This document shows, piece after piece, positions 45,175-56,440 of a DNA stretch of 64,000 nt. A model generated the notes under the pieces. The model was not told the DNA's origin, did not search any database, and saw nothing but the letters and a program-made list of their open reading frames with translations. Source of the stretch: Anaeramoeba flamelloides (lineage: Eukaryota > Metamonada > Anaeramoebidae); assembly GCA_027625915.1 (NCBI GenBank), contig JANTQA010000008.1, positions 11,967,001-12,031,000 on the forward strand. Reading direction: 5' to 3'. The translations under genes were made by a program, and so were the position numbers. Within the stretch, counting starts at the first letter, position 1, and every line of letters starts with the position of its first letter.

Positions 45175-45323
45175 AATTCAAGGCCTAAAAAACACTGGTG
45201 TTTCATTCTATCAAAGTTTAGGATTTTCTCAGGGTATGTCAATGCATACGGACATTCAGCAAGTTCAGCGATACAATGAAAATTTATATGAAATCATATT
45301 TTATTGTTGGTATATAATTGTGT
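45175..45323 (+). CDS. Short exon-like open frame, unrecognised
   Basis: An open frame reading ...Gly-Val-Ser-Phe-Tyr-Gln-Ser-Leu-Gly-Phe-Ser-Gln-Gly-Met-Ser-Met-His-Thr-Asp-Ile-Gln-Gln-Val-Gln-Arg-Tyr, ending at TAA 45321-45323. Its composition (His, Trp, Cys, Gln) is unlike chance AT-rich frames here. It follows an AG at about 45180 (AAATTCAAG), so it could be a last exon. No family recognised and no partner exon found; chance is possible. Confidence 0.25.
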
Positions 45324-46091
45324 AACTTTTAATAAAAGATCAATAAGTTGATATTTGAAAAAAAAAAAAAAAAATCATAAAAGAGTTCATTTTCCAGATA
45401 TTTTTGTCATCTGAAAAAAATCAATCGTTGTTATTTAAAGAGTGAAATATAAGTTTTTTACAAGGCTTTTTGGCTGAGATAATAGACTATGGGTATATAA
45501 AGTTTTTTTCTGAGACTAGTATATTCAAAACAATTACATAATTTTTACCTCTTGTTACTTTACTATTTTTTTTTTTGGTTTTGGGAAATTCCGTTTTCAT
45601 AAGATTTTGTTTCATTAAAGATTTTCAAAATCGATTTTTTTTTTGTTTTCTTTTTGAATTAAAAATATGAAAGTTCTTAATACTCTCTTTATCTAAAGCG
45701 AGTTAAAAAAATCTCAAAATTTAATTTATGCAAAAAAATAAAGTTATTATTTTATTTTATTGTGAATTTGGAGAGGTAATTTTTCTAATTTATCCCTGTT
45801 TTGCCCTTAGTTTTTTTTTAATTTCAAAAATTAAAAAAAAAATTTCAAATATTTACTTATTTTTTTCCAAAATTTAAAAAACTGCTGTTAGTTTATCTAG
45901 TATTCAAAAGTCTTGAGTTAAATAATTATTTTTTCTCCATTCTTTTGAATTCTGGAAAATATAGGCACTTGATGGCACTCTAAGACATTTTATGATACAT
46001 AAACCATTTTTATATTTTTTACTCTAATGTTAATAGTAGCAATAGTATAACTCAAAAATAAAAGTTTTTCATTAAAGAATATAAAGAAAAG

Positions 46092-46627
46092 TAAACTAGA
46101 TTCCAAAATTTTAGACACAGTTTAAACAGTTGAAAGAACATCATTACTGCGCTTTGAATTCAATTTGGAAAGAATTTTGATTTTACAAACAATTTCATTT
46201 TTTGTCTTTCTTGTTTTGTTTTCATTTCCTTTTTTGCAGTTACGTAATCTGTTTCGTTAAATCTGGATTTTTTTTTCAATGCTTCATAGGAGGCCAGTGT
46301 TGAGTTTGCTAAATTGGAAAATAACATACAATTAGTAGATGGTATCTTAACATTTGATCAATCAACAATTTTTGGTGAAATTTCAACAAATTTACAATAC
46401 ATTTTTTGTTCAGCTCGTTTCATTATTTTGGATACACCTGTTTTTATTTTTGAGTTTTAAATTTTTTTCTTTTATTTGGATTAAAATGATTACTTATTAA
46501 AACTTTAATACTATATCACTTGTATGTTGTTTTTATAGTAAGTTGGGAAAAATACAATAAATTGGGGGCTTTTTTGCCTATTTTTGATTTTCGGCGTGTC
46601 CAAATTTTTGGAATGGGATTTAGTTTA
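46092..46627 (+). mobile_element. 535 bp family, copy
   Basis: Begins TAAACTAGATTCCAAAATTT and ends GTGTCCAAATTTTTGGAATG then GGATTTAGTTTA. Same orientation as, and long collinear identity with, 27425-27963 (shared TTGATTTTACAAACAATTTC and TTAACATTTGATC). Confidence 0.82.
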
Positions 46628-47591
46628 TTTCAAATAAAAACAAAACAAAGTGAAAGATAAGAAAGAAATAAAAAAGGTTAGAATTGGTTTGTAGGGATTG
46701 GGTGTACAAGAAATTTAAATCTGTTAAAGAATGGGTTTTGAAGTGAAGAAATTTGTGATCCCTAATCCAAAGAGTAGTCAAAAGACCTTTTAATTGCAGT
46801 AATTAGAAGTATTTTAAACTCAATTTAGTTTTCTGACAATAAAAGAGATTAAAAAACTATAAAAAAAGTATGGAATTAATTCCAAAATATATTTTTTTTA
46901 TACTTTGAATGCTCTTTTATATTTTTCATTTTATTTTAATTGTGTTGAATTTTCAAAATAGTTTTCAACTTACCCACATGTTGATTATTTTCTTCTACCC
47001 ACAGTTTAATAAACAAAATATTTTGATATCAGGAGCGAAAAATAGAAAAAAGTAAAACGGAAAATACAAAAAAAAAATGATAATATTTCGAATTTAGTAT
47101 GAATTAGAAAAATAATTTTGAATAAATAATTCATTCTTTTTTTGTTTTAATATCAACTCTATTAACTTTTATTCAAAACTTATAAATTATAGCCCAACAA
47201 AAAACTTGGATTATTATAACAATTTAAGGCTATTTGGTATAATTTATATTATCTCTATTTCTGTTGTTTTGCACAATAAAATTTAAGAGAATGTATAAAT
47301 GGTTTTAATATATATATATATTTAATTTTTAGTTATTATTTACGTAAATAAATTTTGATAAGATATAAAAACATATTTTTTTTAATTTATATTTGACGTT
47401 TAAGCAATTACTGGGTGAGCAATTTTTATAAAAATTATCAATTTAACCTCTTTATCCGAAATCCAATTTTTCATATAATTCCTATATCGAAAGAAACAAT
47501 GAAAAATATTCTTTTTTTAAAAAAAAGTTAAATCTAGTAAATTGCATATAATAAATTCCGTTACAAAAATACAGATCCACCTAAAATAATA

Positions 47592-47792
47592 TACAATCCG
47601 TTCCACTTTTGAAACACAAACTTTCAAAAAAATTTAACGCACAAAAAAATCTCTAATAACAAGTTCATTTTTAGAAAATTTTATTTACACAAATTGTTTT
47701 ACTAGAATTCGAATTTTGTACCTTAATTTGAGATTATTTTTGTACTTTAAATTCCGTTGTAATTATACGTCTTAAAAGTGTACTCCACTGTA
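47592..47792. mobile_element. 197 bp palindromic MITE, degenerate copy
   Basis: TA-flanked. It begins CAATCCGTTCCACTTTTGAA and ends CTTAAAAGTGTACTCCACTG. The internal order matches the MITE family, but the arms no longer pair well, so it is the oldest of the four copies. Confidence 0.7.
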
Positions 47793-49893
47793 TTGAATAT
47801 TATATATATATATGTATATGTATTCAAGAACAACAAATTATAAAATTTTTTGAATAATTCACTTTTAAACTCATTATAAACATATAAAACGTTGATATAT
47901 CAAAAATTCAATAAAAAAAATAAAACTAATACCTAAAAAAATTTTATTCACAATTTTTGAAAAGAACAATACCAATTTTTATACTCCAACTTTCACTAAA
48001 AAAAATAAACAAAGAGATTTTTTACTAATAATTATCTGAATTTCAAAAAACCTTACATATTATTAAATTTTCTAATATTTATTGGTAATATCAAAGATGG
48101 ATTTTTTTCTGATGATCTTTTTTAAAAAAATGAAAAAGAAAAAAAAAAGAGGAAATAAAAAAAAATAATAATAATAAAGATGAATAAGTGAAGGTAATTA
48201 AACGAAAAAATAAAATTTGAAGCAATTAGAAAAAAGAAAAAAGAAAAAAAAATAAAACCATATTAAAAAAAAATGAAACAAAAATTAGATTAACGAAAAG
48301 AAAAACTGATTCTGATACAAAAATTGAAATTATTTGTATAATAATTTATGAAAAAAACCACCCAAACCCTCTTTCAATAAAATTAAAAAACTAGGAAAGA
48401 TTGTTTAAAAAATAGTTCAAGTTTAGTTTTATGTTTTTAATCAATTTATTTGATCATAATATCTATCCACGTTTCATCATTTAGTTCTGTTTAAATACAA
48501 AATTAAAGCTTTATACTATATAAATTCATTTATTAATATAAGTTTAATAAAAATATATACAAATTGATATAAGATAAACTATTAAAAGAATCAAATTTTC
48601 AAACTATTATTCAGAGAATTTGTTATTTAATCAATATTTATATTTTATATATACCACTTGGTTTTTTTCCCCAAAAAAAATCTTTGAAATTTATGGAAAA
48701 TAATACAGAAATATTTATTTTTTTTTCATTTATTGGTTTTTAATGCCTTTTATAATTCAGATTAATCAATTTACAAACATTTGACAGGGCTTTATTAAAG
48801 GGTATATTTATTAAAAGAAAAGGTAAAATTAGACCAAATAAAATAGGTGATATATGATCTCCTTGAAATATATCAAGAACTTCTCTTTGATAATATTTTA
48901 ATAAAAAATTTTTAATATTTTTATTTCTAAAAAAAAATTTTTCTTGTTTTTTCAAATAATTTTAAAAATATTAAATAAAAGTATCTATCTGTATCAATCA
49001 TTATAATATAGGCTAGACCTTAACTCACCCCCCCCCAATTTATTTTTATTTTCTGTTATTACCTGTATTTAAAATAATTAATACAACAATACAAATACCA
49101 TATTTTTTCAAAAAATCAAATTCGTGATTAATGAATCAAATTCCCAGCATAACTCAGTTAATTTTAAAAAAAAATCCTGGTTTGCTTAAATATCAGCAAA
49201 TTACAATTAAAAAAAAAAATAGGTCTCTAAAAACCAAAATTGATTGTTTTTACATATATACTAATGATCAGATTCAATTTTAACTTTATTTTGTTCTTTA
49301 ATCTTGAAAAAAATAAAAAAATAAACAAAAGTTACTTGTCCAGATTATGGTATTTTAAAAATATCCAGACCAAGAAACAAAGAAGATTAAAATAAAAAAA
49401 AATAAAAAAAAATAAAAAAACAGTCAAGATAACTAAAAAAAAACTTTTTTAATTAAAAATTTCGCAAAGATACCCTTGATTTTAAATTAAAAAAAAAGAG
49501 ATCACGAATAAAATACAAAATATTCATAAATTCTGAAATCAAAGAAAAAATGCATAAATAAAAAAACTTTTAAAAAAAAATACCGCTTGATTGGCATCCC
49601 TCTTTAAAAATTTCAAAAATGTGTTTTAAATTAATTGAATTGAAAACTAAGAAGGTTGTGATTCTTATGGTTCCAATTATTGATGAACCAATTGAAGAAA
49701 AAATATTTTTGAAATTATATTGTTCTATAATGTCCTCAGGAACAACCAGAGAAATATTTTAATCACACAAAAGAAATAATTTTTTTTGGATAATGTAAAG
49801 AAAAAAGCCTAGTACATATTATTCTACAGATATTTTCAAATAAAATTAAACTACTTATGATCACTTGAACATGTAAACATATAATTTAGACTA

Positions 49894-51543
49894 TTATTGG
49901 AACAATTGTTCTAATTTTATTTCAATTCTTTTGGTAATTACCATGCAGGCTTTGATCGGGTTTTTTTCAAGATTTTGAAAAATCTGATCAGTCTTTTTGC
50001 CATATATCAAATATAGAGTTTGTACCAGAAAGGGTAGATTAAACAAATTGCTTGTGTCTGCTTTTTTTTCTTTTTCTTTTTTCATTTTCTCAACAAGCCC
50101 GATTAGCAAATCAATCAAATAATTGTGTGTAGTTTCCAAATTTTTGATGATTCTTTCAATTTCAGAAACCTCACGATTATAATTTTCATTAAAATATCTT
50201 TTTCTGCTTGTAGCTCGATTATTTGTTTGATTTTGATTCTTGTTTGAAAATGTATTTTGGTTGGGAAATGAGTTTGGGAAAATAGATATTTTTTTTTCTA
50301 TTGTATTTCTTCTAAATTTTAAATTTTGAGAGATCAGATCATTCTTAAAATTCATGTTTGCTTGAGTGTATTTGGATAACTGCCCGTCTGTATAATTTGG
50401 GCCTTCTGTTATGATGTTATTTTGTAAAAAGGAATTCTGAACAAAAAGCAAGTCCTCATGGAATTGATTTTTGTTTGTATCATAAGAGCCTTGTATTAAC
50501 GATTTGAAATATTTTTCAATTGCCAATAATTTGCACCGCTCAAAGTGATCATGTAAGAGTAAAAACAATTCACATAGCGTGAGCTTTTGTTGAGTAAACA
50601 AAATGATTAACTGGATAATCGTCAAAAATATATCATCTGGCAAAAGTACCAATAAAAAGTATAAAACACTCCTAATTTGTGTTTTTAGATTTTGGTTGTT
50701 TGCTTTTTCTTTCTTACATTGAAAAATAAATTTTTCATTTTTGTTTTCATTGGAGAGAATTTCTTTTTCTTTTTCTTTTTCATTCAATTTATTTACGTTC
50801 TCTTGGGCAAACTGTTGGTTGTTTCTTGTTATTTCTTGAGAATTTATCCCAGACAAATACTGGTTTAAAAACAAAGGATTTTTCGAATTTTTGAGAGTTT
50901 TCTCAAATTGAGTTGAAAGTCGAAAATTCTTTTGTTTTTCTCCTTTTTCCAAATTGGAATTCGTATTCTCTAAGAAATCTGATTTGTGCCTGTTTGTTAG
51001 GCTTTGCGAAGTATCAACAGTTTGTTGATTGAAACTTTGAGTTTGGTATTTGGGTAAAAACTTATCAAACAATTCCAAAAGTGTAGGATAGTTTTCCAAT
51101 AATTTCTTGATCTGTTCCTCTAATTGCGTAAGCCGAAGTGTGCCTTGATAGTAGCCCAGCAGCACCTTGGAAATTTGGTTTTTGATTTGTGTTGTTGTTT
51201 CGTTTTTCACTTTTTGCATCATCTCAATACACAACTGTAAAGAGACTGGCAAAAATTGTTTAAAGCCAGAAAGCAAAGAATGCTGATTTGAAAAAATCTC
51301 CATAATCCTTAAGACCATTGACAACAGTCCGATTTCGTTTTCCTTATAGCTACGCAGAACACTTAGAAATTCTTGGTATTTGAAAGGCTCGTTCCGAAAC
51401 TTTATTGAGACTCTTTTTAAATAATCCATTGCTGAAGCTAGCTCTAGATTCTCGAGTTCTTTGGGAACACCAACTGATTTCACGGGTTGTATATTATTCT
51501 GTTGCAACTCTTTTGTGTTATTGGTTTGGAAAGGGTTGTTCAT
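49894..51543 (-). CDS. Sin3-like protein with paired amphipathic helix (PAH) domains
   Basis: 549 residues, one exon. An in-frame TAG lies six bases upstream of ATG 51543, which fixes the start. Residues about 36-100 match a PAH domain closely: Ala-Met-Asp-Tyr-Leu-Lys-Arg-Val, Phe-Lys-Tyr-Gln-Glu-Phe-Leu, Gly-Phe-Lys-Gln-Phe-Leu-Pro. A second PAH-like segment lies at about 120-167 (Tyr-Tyr-Gln-Gly ... Leu-Leu-Glu-Leu-Phe-Asp-Lys-Phe-Leu-Pro), and a weaker helical-pair region near 280-345. The rest is Asn/Gln/Lys-rich linker. PAH domains are the repressor-docking modules of Sin3 histone deacetylase scaffolds. The HDAC-interaction domain of full Sin3 (over 1000 residues) is not evident, so this is a short PAH protein whose nuclear, corepressor role is inferred. 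Confidence 0.75.
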   Translation of the reverse strand: MNNPFQTNNTKELQQNNIQPVKSVGVPKELENLELASAMDYLKRVSIKFRNEPFKYQEFLSVLRSYKENEIGLLSMVLRIMEIFSNQHSLLSGFKQFLPVSLQLCIEMMQKVKNETTTQIKNQISKVLLGYYQGTLRLTQLEEQIKKLLENYPTLLELFDKFLPKYQTQSFNQQTVDTSQSLTNRHKSDFLENTNSNLEKGEKQKNFRLSTQFEKTLKNSKNPLFLNQYLSGINSQEITRNNQQFAQENVNKLNEKEKEKEILSNENKNEKFIFQCKKEKANNQNLKTQIRSVLYFLLVLLPDDIFLTIIQLIILFTQQKLTLCELFLLLHDHFERCKLLAIEKYFKSLIQGSYDTNKNQFHEDLLFVQNSFLQNNIITEGPNYTDGQLSKYTQANMNFKNDLISQNLKFRRNTIEKKISIFPNSFPNQNTFSNKNQNQTNNRATSRKRYFNENYNREVSEIERIIKNLETTHNYLIDLLIGLVEKMKKEKEKKADTSNLFNLPFLVQTLYLIYGKKTDQIFQNLEKNPIKACMVITKRIEIKLEQLFQ

Positions 51544-54500
51544 CAATGGCTAAATTGAGAGTCAATTTTTCAAATCGTCCTCCTAAATCAATACTTTTTT
51601 GATCCAATTGCTTGACAACAAAAAATGATTATTTTTTGGGTTAATTAGGATCATCAACTTTTTGGTGTTTTAATTCTCGTCATGAGTTTTACGTTTATCG
51701 ACATATTATAATTTATTGTTGAATAAACTTGATTTTTGAATTTCTCTTTTTTATTTTTCGAATTTACTTTATGAGGGTTGTTTTATTGCACACGAAAAAA
51801 AGTTAATCAGACTATTAACTTTTTAAGAATTTTTTTTTTTTTTCTACCTGAATGATATTGCCCTGGACTTCGAGATATTAACTTGGTTGAACATTCATTT
51901 AAATGGAATTATTTTTTTTTATTACTAAAAAAACCAAATAAAAAACCTACATATTGTTATCAAGGTTTCAATAAGAACAATGATATAAATCGAGTAAGAT
52001 CTCATTTCTAATGATTTTAGGATCACTTAGACTTTTTTCTATTTTTGATTAGTATATTTGCTTTTCACAATGGGAAAAAAGTTCACTTGATTTTTTTGAT
52101 GTTTCTTTTACACAGAGTGTTCGATTGTCCAAATGCTTAAATTGGCCACTCTTTTGGAAAAAATAGTAGGAAAGCGAAGTGACTATTTATGCCCCAATTA
52201 TTAGGCAAACATAATTTAGCGAAATATTTTCAAATTTGAAAGAAAACTTTTCTTTCTTAATTCGAAAAAGACAATATTTATTTTTATTTCAACACTTGAC
52301 TGAAAAGGAATATAACCCACGGTGGATCTAAGTTCCCAATCAAGAACTTTCTTAATTTCTCCGTTTTTGGAAAGTTGATATTTTGGCTCTCCTAATTCTT
52401 AAAATGTTTTTCAAAGTTTTTAATTTAGCTATTCCTGTGTAAGCAAAAAATAGTATAAAACACATATTTTTTTACTCAACACCAACCAATTTTCAAAGTC
52501 AATTTGATCATGTTTTTTTCTCTCAAATAATCCAAATCTTTTACATTAGGTTCGTTTTATGGAATTTATATCTGGGTTGTTATGATCAAAAGTTTATGAT
52601 GCCCAATTAAAGTTAGGAGTTCAATGAGTCTTGTTTCTCGAATTATTTACTTTTAAGTTGAAAATTCAACTTTTTAAATTATTTTTTTATAATAATTAGA
52701 AAGCAAAATTTTTTACTTGTTATTTTAATAATTTGCCAAAATTAGAAAAAATTTTACTGAAGAGATGGTAGAGAACAATACATAATTCAAAAAACTCTTT
52801 CTGATCAAAGGGTGTGGGTTTGACCTTTCAAAAATCTACAAAATTTCAATTCCCAACTAACAAAGTCAAGTTTTGCCACCATTAATTTAGCAACCAGTAA
52901 AAAAATATATATATTTTTATTTGAATTCCTGATTGCTCAAACAGATTTGAATTTGATAACACTGTTTATTCAAAACTCTTGTTGGGTTTTGTCAAATTAA
53001 ATTACACTTTTTTAATTTTATTTGTTAACAGATTTTGACGATAATTTGCCAAAATTTTAGGTAGTTTACATATACCCGAGTACCTAATTTTTTGGATTTC
53101 AATTTGGAGTGAGAATTCTTCTACAATTTGCAAAATAACAAAAGAGAGAGACTTTTCAGAAGAAATACTTTGTAAAATGCATTTCTTATGTCCAAATTGT
53201 TATTTAATTCCTAGAAAAAAACGAATTCGGTAACTTTGAAATTTTCTGTATTCCAAGTATTTCTTGACAACATTTTCTTTATTAATTTTACTATTAAAGG
53301 ATGAAAGGGATCCAAATGATCCATTATTTGAAATTAAAATGTTTATGCATTTCATTCGAGATTTTGCTGGTTTTTTAAGGTGCGGTGCATTTACTTTTAA
53401 ATATTCACTTTCCCAAATTGTAGCATAATCATGAATAATAGCAAATTTTGCTTACCAAACCACAAATGATATTTTTCATTCTTTCCTTTGAAAAGATATA
53501 CAAAAGGAAATTCAAATAAAAAAATATATTTTGCCATTTATTTTTCAAATAGTGTAACAACGTTATTTTATATTAGAGTGTATTTAGTGAAGAAAAACAT
53601 TCTCTTCAGAGAATTAATTGTAAAATAATTATTTAAAATTTTTTTTTTAACTTTCAAAAAAAAAAGTAAATTTTGATAAACATTATATATTTAAAGATCA
53701 CAATTCAAGGCTACCCAATGCGAAGAAGAAAGAATTAAAGGATTTGTCGGTGTTAAATTTCTAATTAGTTATTGTCAAAAATTTGGAAAATAGTCCAACA
53801 AAAATCTCTCCTAATTTATTTTTAAAAAGAAACTTTGGTTATTAGTTTGTGATTCTTTGTTTCCATGATGTTTTTGATGTTTTTGTGATTCAGATACCTC
53901 ATAAAATCAGAAAATTATTTGAAATATAACTGAATATCCAAAATTGATGAATTTAAATAACAAAGTATCTGAAGATCTTTCGTAAATACTCTTTTTAAAG
54001 AGAATAAACTTTAATTAGTTCACAAAGCGTAATAATATCCAAGAATAAAAAGACCTATTAGTATAAGATCCAGCGTCTTATTTTCCTATTTTTTTTCTTA
54101 TTGCTTTAATCAAATTATCATAATTGCAATTTTATCTCAAAGCCCAATAAAAAATTCTATTCAAATGTCTTTAAAGATCATTTTTAATTGATTTTGTGAT
54201 GAATTTAGTGTTTTTTCTCTTTATAATCTGTAAAATTATGTGTAAATTTGTAAACAACATTTCATTATTAAAGTGAAAAATTACAGTAAAAGTTTCTTTG
54301 CATCTGAACATTGTTTTTGGAAATAACACATTTGAAAAGATCAACCATTTAGTTATTTAAGAAACATTTTAAATTCCCTTAATTTGGAAATTTTTTCCAC
54401 TCATATCTCAGAAAATTATTAGTCTTGTGACTAATATTGATAATATTTAAAATAGAACTAATGACCAATTTCAAGTTAATTACTCTCCAAATCATCACTA

Positions 54501-56269
54501 ATCTTCTCAAAAATTTGTTTTTGAAAAAAAAAATAATTTATATTTCTAATTTAACTTTAAAGTTTAAATTTTTGTCAGAATTAATAGCACGTAATGCCGT
54601 GGTTATAACTGTTTATGGTTTTTATTTTTAATTAATTTTCAAAATTTGTGCATTTATTAATAACCAACAAGAGTGCTGACTAATTTACGGTTGACTCAAC
54701 TCACTTAAAATCGTTTTACTTAATCCGATAATCAGTAAAAAATTTTTCATTGTTGTGATATAAAATTCACATCGTTTGAAATTCTTATTTTCTCCACGAC
54801 TGATAAGAATTATTTTTGCTACCCAATAGAGATTTTGAAAATCAATAAGAATGTAGAACTATAGGGATACATTAGCTTGAGTAAGTTAATAATTATACCC
54901 CACAAAAAATTATACATACTGGATTTTTCCCATCAGTTTTACAATTGTTAAAATAAAAAAATTATTTTCTTAGAATGATGACATTTCTCAACTCACAATC
55001 GAAAACTTCTGTGACACATTCTTTATATTTAAGATCGAAAAGAATTATTTTTGTTTAGATCACAATACTGTTATTTTCCAATTAATAAATGATTATTTTT
55101 ATTTCAATTTCCAAAATGAATATTAATTATAACAGTTACAATCAATTTAGAAGAGTAAAAATTTTGTCTTAGAGTTACATAAGGAAGTTTTGTTTGTCGT
55201 CTAAAAATATTATTTCTAAACGGTGTTGTAAAGATCTTTGAATGTTTTTCAACTAATTGGATGATTAGAAAAATATTTTGGAATGTGAAAGAAAAATTTT
55301 CATTTTTTATTTTTTTTATTGTTAAAGAAGTGTAAATTACACTCTGGGTACCCTTTTACTTAAATTCCCAAAAAGAAATTTAAGCGTAAAATCATAGATT
55401 TCACGATTATTATTTAATGAAAATAGTTTCAAACTGTTTGTTTTAAATTAATTCATTAAGATTTTTTTTTTTTTAATTTGTTTTGAAATATTAATCTATC
55501 TTTTTCATAGGAAGGATAGACCCATAAAAAATGATGAATATTTTCAATTTGTTTTAATAAAGAGTTCTAAATATTTGAACAACTATAGATCAAATGAAAT
55601 AGGTTACTTTATTAAGTTTTTTAGAAACTTTATAGATGGTTTGATTCTATAAAGTGCTAAGGTTTTCAGAATAAGATTTGGTTTTACAGAATTGAGTTGC
55701 TTTTTTTTTTATTTTTTTTTTTGCAAGTTTCCCAAATCTTGTTTTCGCAAAATCCCAGTACAAGATACCGACTCGACAGCAAAAATCCAGTCCAGGTAAC
55801 GACTCAACAGATTGTACTGAAAGTCCAATTCGGTTCACTTTGGTTGGCTTCAGATCGCATTCGTTGGATTCAGTTCTCTACAGTTGCATAAGTCCAGCTC
55901 AATTCATTTTAGATCTGATCATTAACAAATTTGGTTAGGTTAGTCATGACCAAGTCCACCAATTCTTATAATGATTTTTTATTCCTTGAACCTCTCCAAG
56001 CACCTAAAAAAACAAAAAGAGGAGGAACCCAAACAACTTAAAAAGAGAAATTTGGAAAAGGTAAAAAGTATAAAAAATAAATTTTCATTTTTTAATGTGA
56101 ACATAATAGTAATAATTAAATTTATCAAGTTGTATATTATTTAGTGATTAATTCTAGTAGAAATTTTGGAGGAGAGAAGAATTTTGTTCTTACTTTTGCT
56201 TGAACTTCATTTTTTTTTACTTTTGACACAATAATTTTTACATTTTTAGATATTGATATTTGCATTGTA

Positions 56270-56440
56270 AATGAGAATAATTTTCATTTCTTTTCCATTT
56301 CCTTTTTTCAAATAGAAAGTACAAATTACAACTTACTTTTATGAAAACTGTATTTATTAAAGAAAATATGGAAAAGGAAGTGAAATTTTTTTTGCATTTA
56401 TAATTCAAATACCAACAAGTGAATATATAACCGGAGAAAG
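56270..56440 (+). mobile_element. Degenerate internal fragment related to the 690 bp family
   Basis: Shares the sequence order TTTTCATTTCTTTTCC, TTTTTTCAAATAGA, then ATATGGAAAAGGAAGTGAAA and CAAATACCAACA with the middle of 16858-17542 and 33809-34504. The termini are not recognisable. Confidence 0.5.

Larger units (their letters stand above)
44762..49893. other. Gene-poor interval
   Basis: AT-rich DNA between the kinase-deaminase gene and the 3' end of the PAH gene. It contains one short exon-like frame (45175-45323), a 535 bp element (46092-46627) and a diverged MITE (47592-47792). The region 47900-49880 shows only A/T-rich sequence with homopolymer runs. Confidence 0.6.

Noticed and set aside
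44928-45188. 86-codon Phe/Tyr-rich + frame
   Set aside because: Driven by T-homopolymers; no plausible protein.
53700-53765. Possible terminal exon (Pro-Asn-Ala-Lys-Lys-Lys-Glu-Leu)
   Set aside because: Too short, with several equally open frames and no partner exon.
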